35,374 bases of DNA, from positions 1 to 35,374 of the forward strand of contig VGHR01000021.1 in the NCBI GenBank assembly GCA_016868205.1. Direction: 5' to 3'. Source of the DNA: Betaproteobacteria bacterium. Its GTDB lineage: Bacteria; Pseudomonadota; Gammaproteobacteria; Burkholderiales; Burkholderiaceae_C. The notes under the pieces are model-generated. The model ran no database searches. It was not told the origin of the DNA and saw only the letters and a list, made by a program, of their open reading frames with translations. The position numbers and the translations under genes are program-made. Shown here in pieces: positions 1 through 6,669 of this stretch. The stretch's first letter is position 1, and each line of letters opens with the position of its first letter.

Positions 1-80
1 GACATGAAGACCGTGCCCTGCTGGCCCCAGATGTTGTCTTTCAGCGCGTAATTTCGTAGCGCGGAGCTTGAGTTTTCCAC
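1..80 (-). CDS. Probable indolepyruvate ferredoxin oxidoreductase, N-terminal fragment (runs off the left edge)
   Basis: Only the first 26 codons lie in the window. The frame opens with GTG at 80-78, preceded on the minus strand by AGGA six bases upstream, a good ribosome binding site. It is open to base 1. The peptide has the pattern Y-A-L-x-D then G-T-V-F-M-S. From memory this matches the N-terminus of the large fused indolepyruvate ferredoxin oxidoreductases of Burkholderiales, which continue with a G-x-Q-A-L-V-R-L stretch that would fall outside the window. Those enzymes oxidatively decarboxylate aryl or branched-chain 2-oxo acids to acyl-CoA. An Lrp/AsnC regulator diverging from such a gene is a sensible partner, since that regulator family senses amino acids. 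The fragment is too short to be sure of the family, but start, ribosome site and open frame make a real gene start likely. Confidence 0.5.
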   Translation of the reverse strand, partial: MENSSSALRNYALKDNIWGQQGTVFM

Positions 81-89
81 GGTCAGTCC

Positions 90-108
90 TTTCTTTCCAA
101 GAAAGAAA
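90..108. promoter_or_regulatory. Perfect inverted repeat between divergent start codons
   Basis: TTTCTTTC (90-97) and GAAAGAAA (101-108) form perfect 8-bp arms around the 3-nt spacer CAA. The repeat sits 10 bp upstream of the GTG start of the left-hand gene, inside an AT-rich gap that contrasts with the GC-rich surroundings. It could be an operator for the adjacent Lrp-type regulator or an mRNA hairpin in the leader of the left gene. The sequence does not decide between these. Confidence 0.45.
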
Positions 109-121
109 AGCTTATGCTTTA

Positions 122-150
122 AGGACAAGAAAATTATTTCTTTTGGTCCT
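122..150. promoter_or_regulatory. Imperfect 29-bp palindrome, candidate Lrp-family operator
   Basis: AGGAC at 122-126 is mirrored by GTCCT at 146-150. The AT-rich interior also pairs in part (AAGAAA against TTTCTT), giving an imperfect dyad of about 29 bp. Lrp-family regulators bind degenerate, AT-rich dyads upstream of their own gene and of divergent targets, which suits this position. The role is inferred from placement and symmetry only. Confidence 0.4.
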
Positions 151-168
151 ATAAATGGCCTACAGCAA

Positions 169-174
169 TATAAA
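169..174 (+). promoter_or_regulatory. Candidate -10 box of the Lrp-family regulator gene
   Basis: TATAAA lies 11 nt before the ATG at 186. No convincing -35 box is seen at 16-18 nt upstream. A start site about 7 nt downstream would leave a leader of only a few bases, consistent with the absence of a Shine-Dalgarno sequence before this gene. Confidence 0.35.
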
Positions 175-185
175 AAATCTTCGAT

Positions 186-653
186 ATGGCTGAAAAAGAA
201 AACATTGATGTTTATTCAAAAAAAATCCTGGAAGCCTTGCAACAGGATTCACGCCTGAGCGTGCAGCAGTTGTCCGAGCGTGTCGGCCTGTCGCCTACGC
301 CGTGCTGGAAGCGGATCAAGGATCTGGAGGCCCGTGGCGTCATTACTGGCTACACGGTGCGTCTAGACCGCAAGCGCTTGGGCCTGAGCTTGATGGTGGC
401 CGAAGTCAATCTCAATAGACACACCCCGGAAACGGTGGCGGCCTTCGAGGCGGCGGTGACCGCCTCGCCGCACATCTTGCGCCGCTATTCGACAACGGGG
501 CAGGCGGATTTCCTGCTGACCTTGCTGGTCAAGGACATCGATCAGTATGAGCAAATCCTCATGGGACAGCTTTTCAAGCTGCCGGGCGTGGCCCATGTTC
601 GCTCAAGCGTGGTGCTGCGCGAGGTCAAGTCCGATGGAATCTGGCCGCTCTGA
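186..653 (+). CDS. Lrp/AsnC-family transcriptional regulator
   Basis: This 155-residue protein has the full Lrp/AsnC layout. An N-terminal winged helix-turn-helix spans about residues 10-60, with D-x-x-x-K-K-I-L-x-x-L near the start and recognition-helix text L-S-P-T-P-C-W-K-R-I around residues 35-44. The usual G-V-I-x-G-Y linker follows, then a C-terminal RAM ligand-binding and oligomerisation domain, about residues 70-145. Family members form dimers to octamers and respond to amino acids. It is divergent from the probable 2-oxo-acid oxidoreductase at the left edge, so that gene is the natural target. The ATG at 186 has no Shine-Dalgarno sequence. The gene converges on the lipocalin gene, with a hairpin between them. 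The effector cannot be read from sequence. Confidence 0.93.
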   Translation: MAEKENIDVYSKKILEALQQDSRLSVQQLSERVGLSPTPCWKRIKDLEARGVITGYTVRLDRKRLGLSLMVAEVNLNRHTPETVAAFEAAVTASPHILRRYSTTGQADFLLTLLVKDIDQYEQILMGQLFKLPGVAHVRSSVVLREVKSDGIWPL

Positions 654-660
654 TGCGCGC

Positions 661-685
661 AGCCTGCCAGCGCGTCGCGCAGGCT
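661..685. terminator. Hairpin between convergent regulator and lipocalin genes
   Basis: AGCCTGC (661-667) pairs perfectly with GCAGGCT (679-685). A further GCG/CGC pair can form inside the 11-nt loop. It fills the 32-bp gap between the Lrp gene stop (653) and the lipocalin gene stop (686), so it could act on both strands. There is no long U tract on either side, so termination efficiency is uncertain. Confidence 0.5.
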
Positions 686-1768
686 TCAGTTGAGTTTGAG
701 AGGCGCCGCATAGCCGGTCATCTCGAGGTAACCCAGGCCCAGGCGCCGCCCCTGGGTGTCGGTCAACTCGCTCAGCCCCTCCCAGTAAAAGGCGCCGGTG
801 CTGTTACGGCTGTCGAGTTCCTGATTGTCCAGCAGCGCCGTGACCGTGTGGCGGCCGACAGGGGTGTCGATCTGCCATTGCACGGGGTAGCGGGCTTGCG
901 ACAGGGGGCTGGTCCACTGCCGCAGGGCCCGCATGTCAACCTCGTGAGCCGCAAAGTTGCGCCTCTGGCCATCGGGGCTGCGAAACGATCCCCCCGCCCA
1001 CAGCGCACTACCGTCAGCGCGGCGCAAGCGAAACGCGGTTAGTGCGCTGCCATCGTCCAGGTTGATGCCAATCCAGTCCCAGCCTTGCGCCTGCGGATGC
1101 AGCAGTTCCTCGCTCCACTCATGGTCCAGCCAAGCGCGTCCCTGCACCGTCGAGCGTTGTCCCCGCAGTTCCAGGCTGCCTTCGGCGCGCAACTGGGGTT
1201 GGCTGTAGTAGTAGCTCGCCTGGCGCGCCTCGGGGCCCTTGCGTGAAAGACCTTGCTGACCCTGCAGCAAGACGGGCTGTGTGGTGTGCAACACCAGATC
1301 CAGGCCAAGCTGCCGGCCGGACAGGCGCGCGCGGTAGGTGCTGGTTTGGGCCGAGCCTTCCCGCCTGAGGTGCCAGCGCCCCAATTTCACATCGGTGTCG
1401 TTTTCGCTGGCCTGGGCGATGCCAAAACCTTCGCGCGCAATGGCCTGCTCGTGCCAGATCCGCCCCCTCTGCACATCAGTGACTGCCACATGGGCAAAGA
1501 TGAGTTGACGCGCTGCAAAGCGCGATGTCAGGGACTGCGCGATATCGATTCGGCTGCGGAAGAAGGTCAGCTGAAACCCCATCAGGCGGCCGTCTGCCTG
1601 GAGGCTGTAACCGGTGGCGTACCACCATTCGGTGCGCAACTGCGGGTGGGCGCCAAAGTCGCGCGGGAACTCCAGGGCGCGCGGCGCCAGCCCCCGTGCG
1701 GGCCCGGCCAGCAGCCCTGCGCAGGCGCCGAGCCAGCGCAAAAACAGTCGACGCGCGGAGCTTCTCAC
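686..1768 (-). CDS. Secreted CrtC/AttH-type lipocalin-like protein
   Basis: The protein belongs to the lipocalin-like family related to carotenoid 1,2-hydratase CrtC and Agrobacterium AttH (predicted secreted hydrolases, COG5621). The marker is T-E-W-W-Y-A-T-G early in the mature protein, followed by beta-rich text with G-F-Q-L-T-F-F-R-S and D-H-E-W-S further on. I place the start at GTG 1768-1766, which overlaps the permease stop codon and is preceded by AAGGAGG at ideal spacing. This gives 360 residues beginning with an Arg-rich signal peptide and a hydrophobic core (A-C-A-G-L-L-A-G). The open frame extends upstream inside the permease gene, but that extension is compositionally a shadow. 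Coupling to the ABC permease suggests that the lipocalin receives or modifies the exported hydrophobic substrate in the periplasm. No biochemical function is established for this clade. Confidence 0.88.
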   Translation of the reverse strand: MRSSARRLFLRWLGACAGLLAGPARGLAPRALEFPRDFGAHPQLRTEWWYATGYSLQADGRLMGFQLTFFRSRIDIAQSLTSRFAARQLIFAHVAVTDVQRGRIWHEQAIAREGFGIAQASENDTDVKLGRWHLRREGSAQTSTYRARLSGRQLGLDLVLHTTQPVLLQGQQGLSRKGPEARQASYYYSQPQLRAEGSLELRGQRSTVQGRAWLDHEWSEELLHPQAQGWDWIGINLDDGSALTAFRLRRADGSALWAGGSFRSPDGQRRNFAAHEVDMRALRQWTSPLSQARYPVQWQIDTPVGRHTVTALLDNQELDSRNSTGAFYWEGLSELTDTQGRRLGLGYLEMTGYAAPLKLN

Positions 1769-4317
1769 CAGTCCTCCTTGACGGCCATGACCGCCTGGCG
1801 CGAGGCGGCACTGCGGCCGGCCAACCAGGCGGTCAGGGTGCCGGCCACGATCACGGCGCCGCCGAGGGCGGCCAGCCGTAGCACGGGCAGGTACAGGTCC
1901 ATGGTCCATCGAAAACTCTGCGGGTTGATCACATGCACCAAGACCACGGCCACGGCCAGGCCCAGTAGCAGGCCGGCGAGGGCGCCGGCGGCTGTCCAGG
2001 CCAGTCCCTCGCCAGCAACGATGCCCAGGATCTGCTGGCGTGTGAGCCCGAGATGGGCCAGCAGACCGAACTCCTTGCGTCGCGCCAGAACCTGCGCGCT
2101 GAAGCTGGCGGCCACGCCGAACAGGCCAATGCCAATAGCTACCGCCTGCAGCCAGTAGGTGACCGCGAAACTGCGGTCGAAGACCTGCATCGAAATCGCA
2201 CGGATCTGTGTGCTCGAGGCCATTTCGAGCCCGGCGACGGTCTGGCTGCCGTTGTGCGCCCGTACGCGTGAACGCAGCTCGGCCTGGACTTTTTTTTCGT
2301 CGGCGCCTGCAGCCAGCCAGATTGCCAGGTCGTTGACTCGCCGATCCCCCGTCAGACGCTGGTAATCGGCTTCATCGATGACGATGGCGCCGAACTGCCG
2401 CGCATAGTCGCGCCAGATGCCGGCCACCAAGAATCCGGCGGCCGGCTCGCTGCCGCGACCGAGCACGCCTTCGAGTGCCTTCAAGCGCTGGCCGGGACGC
2501 GCTCCATAGAGATCGACCATCGCCTCGCTGACATACACCGCCACCGCCCCTGGCGGGACGGTCTGCGGTTCATCCAGAAGCGGCAGACTGCGCCGTGGCT
2601 CCTTGAGCTCGCGGGCAATCAGGCTGATGGCGGGGCGACCGGTTTGGAGGGTTAGGGTTGTGACGCGCAGGGCCTCGACCCGGTCGACACCGGGGGCTGC
2701 GCGAAGTTGGGCCACCAGTGCCGGTTCGAAGTACACCGTGTCGGCGGCCGCCAAGCTCTGACTGCTGCGCAGGTAGAGGTCGGCCGGCAACACGCTGTCA
2801 AGCCATTGGTTGACCGACATCCGGAAGCTGCTGACCATGATCGTGAGTGCGGCGGCCAGACTCAGCGCTGCCACCACCCCGCTGACCGAGATCGCTGCAG
2901 TCTCGCGAACTCGGCCTGCGCGCTCGACCGCAAGCAAGGCCAGCGGCCAGTGGCCCAGGATGCGACGGGCCAAGGGATGGGCCCAGGCCACCAGGCCGGG
3001 CAGGGCGGTGATACCGCCGATGAGCAGGAGCGCCACAGCCAGGTAGGCGCCCAGAGCCACACCGTGCACAGGCGGTAGCAGGGCCAGCAGTCCCCCGGCT
3101 AGCAGGAGCAGCAGGCTGGGCAGCAGCCGACCCGGGCCGCCTGTGCTCAGGCCCAGACCCTTGAGGGTCTGCGCCGGTGGTAAGGCCGCCGCCGCTCGGG
3201 CTGGCCACCAGCCTCCGACAGCCGCGGCCAGCACGCCCAGGGCCCCGTAGGCGAGCGCCGCCAGGGTGCTCCACTGGAGGCTGGGCTGCGTGCCCGGGAA
3301 ATAACCGCCGCCCAGGTCGCCGCCCAGAAGCTCGAGCCCGAGGGCTGCGAGCGCGGTACCCAGAGCCAAGCCGGCAGCGCTGCCAACTGCACCCAAAAAA
3401 AGCGATTCACAGAGCACCCAGCGCAGACGCTGGCTTGCACTCAGTCCGAGAACGCCCAGCAGCGCCAGTTGCCCCGCGCGCTTGGCCACACCCAGCCAGA
3501 GCACCGAGAACACGAGAAAGGCGCCGGTGAACAAAGCCACCAGCGCCAGCACGGTCAGGTTGACCCGGTAGGCGCGTGAGAGCTGGCTGATGCGCGAGGC
3601 TGTTTCCTGTGCTTGGGCCACCAAAATCTTGTCCGGCCAACCAGCCTGGGTTTGCCAAAGCCTGAGGGCGGATTCGCGGTCGTGGCCGGGCGCGAGCCGG
3701 ATGTCGATCCGGGAGATCTCGCCCAAGCGCCCGAAGAGGTCTTGCGCTGCGCCCAGGTCCATGACCGCCAGCGGCGGCCCTCCGGCGGCGACGGTGCCAG
3801 CCACCTGGACCTCGATCCGTCGGTCGCCGGCTTGTACTTGCAGCGTCGCCGAACCCATCTGCTGCGCCGCGCTGCTATTTAGAAAAACAGTGGCTGGCGC
3901 AAACCAGGCCAGGCGCGGCGCTCCTTCATGGGCCCTGGGCACCAGCGCGGGCGTGACCTGCCCTACCCGTAAGGCGTCGATGCCCAGCAGCCGCAGGGCG
4001 ACCGTGCGGTCTCCCACCAGCGCCTGCGTCGTCATTTCCAAAACCGGGCTGGCCGCCTCCACGGCGGTCGATCCGGCAACCAGTGGATACAGGTTTTCAT
4101 CGAGCGTGCTGAAGGAGGGGCGCAGCTCAAGGTCGGCCTGGCCGCTGGCGGTTCGCGTCGCCTGCGAAAACTCACCCAGTGCTGATGCATTGATCAAGTG
4201 CACTGAAAACGCCAGCGCCACGCCCAGCATCACCGCCACCAGCGCGGCTGCATGACGCCAGGGATGGTGGCGCAGCTCCTGCCAGGAGACTGTGCGCAGC
4301 AGGTACCTCAGGGCCAT
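1765..4317 (-). CDS. ABC transporter permease, large FtsX/YbbP type
   Basis: This 850-residue inner-membrane protein has one N-terminal membrane segment (about residues 23-45, A-A-L-V-A-V-M-L-G-V), a long periplasmic domain, and a block of hydrophobic helices in the middle. A second periplasmic domain and three C-terminal helices follow. This duplicated FtsX arrangement of about ten helices is that of E. coli YbbP rather than four-helix MacB or LolC/E. The C-terminal FtsX signature is visible as R-R-K-E-F-G-L-L-A-H-L-G-L. The gene starts 16 bp after the ATPase stop, and its own stop overlaps the lipocalin start. Proteins of this class do not move substrates through a channel. They use ATP hydrolysis to drive movements of periplasmic domains, often to extract lipids or hydrophobic compounds. 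Substrate unknown. Confidence 0.92.
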   Translation of the reverse strand: MALRYLLRTVSWQELRHHPWRHAAALVAVMLGVALAFSVHLINASALGEFSQATRTASGQADLELRPSFSTLDENLYPLVAGSTAVEAASPVLEMTTQALVGDRTVALRLLGIDALRVGQVTPALVPRAHEGAPRLAWFAPATVFLNSSAAQQMGSATLQVQAGDRRIEVQVAGTVAAGGPPLAVMDLGAAQDLFGRLGEISRIDIRLAPGHDRESALRLWQTQAGWPDKILVAQAQETASRISQLSRAYRVNLTVLALVALFTGAFLVFSVLWLGVAKRAGQLALLGVLGLSASQRLRWVLCESLFLGAVGSAAGLALGTALAALGLELLGGDLGGGYFPGTQPSLQWSTLAALAYGALGVLAAAVGGWWPARAAAALPPAQTLKGLGLSTGGPGRLLPSLLLLLAGGLLALLPPVHGVALGAYLAVALLLIGGITALPGLVAWAHPLARRILGHWPLALLAVERAGRVRETAAISVSGVVAALSLAAALTIMVSSFRMSVNQWLDSVLPADLYLRSSQSLAAADTVYFEPALVAQLRAAPGVDRVEALRVTTLTLQTGRPAISLIARELKEPRRSLPLLDEPQTVPPGAVAVYVSEAMVDLYGARPGQRLKALEGVLGRGSEPAAGFLVAGIWRDYARQFGAIVIDEADYQRLTGDRRVNDLAIWLAAGADEKKVQAELRSRVRAHNGSQTVAGLEMASSTQIRAISMQVFDRSFAVTYWLQAVAIGIGLFGVAASFSAQVLARRKEFGLLAHLGLTRQQILGIVAGEGLAWTAAGALAGLLLGLAVAVVLVHVINPQSFRWTMDLYLPVLRLAALGGAVIVAGTLTAWLAGRSAASRQAVMAVKEDW

Positions 4318-4333
4318 GACCAGGACGCGATGC

Positions 4334-5005
4334 TCATGCGGGTTCCAGACCGTTGGCGCTCAGCCGCAGAACCCGGTCGGCGCGTGAGGCCGCCTGCTCC
4401 GAATGCGTTACCAGCACCAAGGCCGAGCCTTCACAGCGGGTTTGATCGATCAGCGCCTGCATCACCAGGCCTGCGGTGCGGGGATCGAGATTGCCGGTGG
4501 GCTCGTCGGCCAGCAGTACGCTGGGTCGGTGGACCAGAGCCCGCGCGATAGCCACCCGCTGCAGTTGTCCCCCGGAGAGCTGCTGCGGCAGACGCGACTC
4601 CAGCCCCTGCAGACCGACTGCTTCGAGCATGGCCTGCACCCGCCGTGGGTCATCCCGCTTGAGCAGCATCAAAGGCAGCGCCACATTCTGTCGGACATCC
4701 AGGTGGGGCAACACATGAAACGCCTGGAACACAAACCCCACATACTGCCTCCGAAGGAGGGCTCGCTCATCATCGCGGGCTGTCTGCAGGCTATGACCGC
4801 ACAGCTGCACTTGGCCCGCGTCCCAGGTGTCCAGCCCAGCCATGCAGTTGAGCAGGGTGGATTTGCCGACCCCGGAGTCGCCCACCACCGCAACAAACTG
4901 CCCGGCTCCCACCTGCAGGTTGACAGACTCGAAAACTGGACTGGCGCCGTAGCGTTTAGCTAGATCCTGCACCTGTACAACCCATGGGCCCGGCGCCGCG
5001 CTCAT
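4334..5005 (-). CDS. ABC transporter ATP-binding protein, LolD/YbbA type
   Basis: All ATPase motifs are present in this 223-residue protein: Walker [11 protein letters not shown]-loop F-V-F-Q-A-F, signature L-S-G-G-Q-L-Q-R, Walker [13 protein letters not shown] and the switch histidine in V-T-H-S. The size and P-T-G-N-L-D text place it in the LolD/MacB/YbbA group that pairs with FtsX-type permeases, encoded next. I chose ATG 5005-5003 as the start because it overlaps the miaA stop in an ATGA arrangement and gives the family's usual length. Upstream open frame is miaA antisense shadow. It energises the adjacent permease at the inner face of the membrane. Translation is probably coupled to miaA. 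Confidence 0.94.
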   Translation of the reverse strand: MSAAPGPWVVQVQDLAKRYGASPVFESVNLQVGAGQFVAVVGDSGVGKSTLLNCMAGLDTWDAGQVQLCGHSLQTARDDERALLRRQYVGFVFQAFHVLPHLDVRQNVALPLMLLKRDDPRRVQAMLEAVGLQGLESRLPQQLSGGQLQRVAIARALVHRPSVLLADEPTGNLDPRTAGLVMQALIDQTRCEGSALVLVTHSEQAASRADRVLRLSANGLEPA

Positions 5006-5982
5006 GGCATACCCCAGATGGACTGAACCTGACTGAGCAAGGCCGCAGGCAGACCCGGATGGTCGCAGACCAAGCTGCGGCGCTCGTCCATGCTGCGCAA
5101 CCAGGTCATTTGCCGCTTGGCCAGTTGCCGGGTGGCGGCGATGCCCGCTTGCATGATGCTGTGTTCTTGCGCCGCGTTCAGTGGCGGCAGTGCTGCCCCG
5201 GGGGCCGGACGGCCAGCGAGTTGCTCGAGGGCTTGCCAGCACTGGCGATAGCCCACGCAGCGCATGGAGGGCAGATCGGCATGCAGATCAGGGCGCTGCA
5301 TCAGCGCCCAGACTTCTTCCATCAGACCCTGAGCCATCATTTGCGCGTAGCGTTGCGCAATGCGCTGGTGCAGCCAGGTCCGGTCTTGAGGCTCCAGGGT
5401 CAGCACAACCACCGGCAGGCGAGAAGTAGCTGCGCTGCTGCGATGAAAGCTCGACAGCGGCCGTCCCGATACCTGCCAGACCTCCAAGGCGCGAGCGATG
5501 CGTTGCGAGTCGCCCGGTGCCAGCCGCTGCGCCGTCTTCGGGTCGATGCGCGCAAGCTGTGCATGCAGCGCCGGCCAGCCTTGCGCGCGCGCTCTCGTTG
5601 CAATATCCTCGCGCACCTGTGGCGTGGCAGCGGGCATGTCGTCTATGCCGACTATCAGCGCCTTCAGGTAAAGCATGGTGCCGCCGACGAGCAGGGGCCT
5701 GCGGCCGCGCTGCTGGATTTGTTCGATGAGCGCGAGCGCATCGCGCGCAAACTCCGCGGCGCTGTAGGGTGCCATCGGATCCCGGATGTCGATGAGGTGG
5801 TGTGGGACGGCGGCGCGCTCCCCGGCGCTGGGCTTGGCGGTGCCGACATCCATGCCGCGATAGACCAGGGCCGAATCGACACTGATGATCTCCACGGGCC
5901 AACGCTCGGCCAGGGCCAGGGCCGCAGCCGTTTTGCCCGATGCGGTCGGACCTGCCAGGGCAATCGGGGGAGGCTGGTTCAT
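5002..5982 (-). CDS. miaA: tRNA dimethylallyltransferase MiaA
   Basis: MiaA transfers a dimethylallyl group to the N6 of A37 in tRNAs that read codons starting with U, the first step to ms2i6A. The N-terminal P-loop A-G-P-T-A-S-G-K-T is diagnostic. It is followed by the [16 protein letters not shown] substrate motif, H-H-L-I-D-I-R-D-P, and A-x-x-x-x-x-L-I-E for the isoprenoid site. The ATG at 5982 gives 326 residues starting M-N-Q-P-P-P. A TTG 18 bp upstream is in frame but has no better ribosome site. The gene heads a minus-strand operon with the ABC/lipocalin genes, and its stop overlaps the ATPase start by 4 bp. That pairing with transport genes is unusual; in many proteobacteria miaA follows mutL and precedes hfq. 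Here mutL is nearby but separated by a convergent gene. Confidence 0.96.
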   Translation of the reverse strand: MNQPPPIALAGPTASGKTAAALALAERWPVEIISVDSALVYRGMDVGTAKPSAGERAAVPHHLIDIRDPMAPYSAAEFARDALALIEQIQQRGRRPLLVGGTMLYLKALIVGIDDMPAATPQVREDIATRARAQGWPALHAQLARIDPKTAQRLAPGDSQRIARALEVWQVSGRPLSSFHRSSAATSRLPVVVLTLEPQDRTWLHQRIAQRYAQMMAQGLMEEVWALMQRPDLHADLPSMRCVGYRQCWQALEQLAGRPAPGAALPPLNAAQEHSIMQAGIAATRQLAKRQMTWLRSMDERRSLVCDHPGLPAALLSQVQSIWGMP

Positions 5983-6167
5983 GAAGGGTCCCACGGCCAA
6001 GCAGGTGGGTCAGGCTCAATCGAGTGGGCTGAGACCTGTGGTGGTCTTCGGGCGCCGGACAGGAGCGTACCAGATGCCAAGCCCGCGGTGTCCGCAGAAC
6101 GCACTTGCCTGAGGGACTGCGCCAGCGTGGATGGGCTCTTTTAAACTGCGGGTTTTTCGGTGTCGCC

Positions 6168-6641
6168 ATGTCGCCTTCCTCCGGCCCAGTGCCCTCAACC
6201 CCTTCCGTATCGCAACCCGGTCGCATGGCCTGGGCTCTGGGCTTGGCTGGCTTGATTCCTTTTGTCGGCTTGGCTTGTGTGCAGGTGTTCTCGCCCCCGG
6301 GCTGGCGCATGCTTGCTGCTTCGGCTTTGTTGAGCTATGGCGCCGTGATTGTGAGCTTTTTGGGCGGCATCCACTGGGGTTTGGCCCTGCGACAGAGCAG
6401 GGCGTCGGCCGGTTCGTGGCTTTGGGCAATCACAGCAAGTCTGCTGGGTTGGTTCGCCGCCTTGCTGGAGGGCCTGTGGGGTCAGGCCTTGTTGGCCCTG
6501 ACTTTGCTGCTGTGCCTTTGGGTCGACCACAAGGTGTACCGGCGCCTGGGTCTCCAAGCCTGGCTGCCCCTGCGCCGGCTTCTTACCGTGGTGGCTACGC
6601 TCAGCGTGGTTACCGCCGCGGTGGGCTATTGGGTGCTTTGA
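6168..6641 (+). CDS. DUF3429 (TMEM69-like) membrane protein
   Basis: This is an integral membrane protein of 157 residues from the ATG at 6168, with about five hydrophobic segments. The most conserved-looking text is S-F-L-G-G-I-H-W-G-L-A after the second helix, characteristic of the DUF3429 family, which includes mitochondrial TMEM69. The function of the family is unknown. The open frame extends upstream to 6105, but that part is hydrophilic and does not look like family sequence, so the internal ATG is preferred, without a clear ribosome site. The gene converges on mutL, 28 bp away. The 185 bp between it and miaA hold no other gene that I can see. Confidence 0.8.
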   Translation: MSPSSGPVPSTPSVSQPGRMAWALGLAGLIPFVGLACVQVFSPPGWRMLAASALLSYGAVIVSFLGGIHWGLALRQSRASAGSWLWAITASLLGWFAALLEGLWGQALLALTLLLCLWVDHKVYRRLGLQAWLPLRRLLTVVATLSVVTAAVGYWVL

Positions 6642-6669
6642 ACCTCGACACGCGAGGCTGCGGTCGGGC

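Noticed and set aside
5983..6167. Possible extra gene or N-terminal extension upstream of the DUF3429 gene
   Set aside because: The in-frame extension from 6105 is hydrophilic and unlike the family, and no other frame in the gap has a start with support.
5288..6310. Long open frame on the minus strand in another register over miaA
   Set aside because: It is a GC-rich shadow of miaA: Arg/Pro/Ala-rich, without family motifs, while the miaA frame shows every expected motif.
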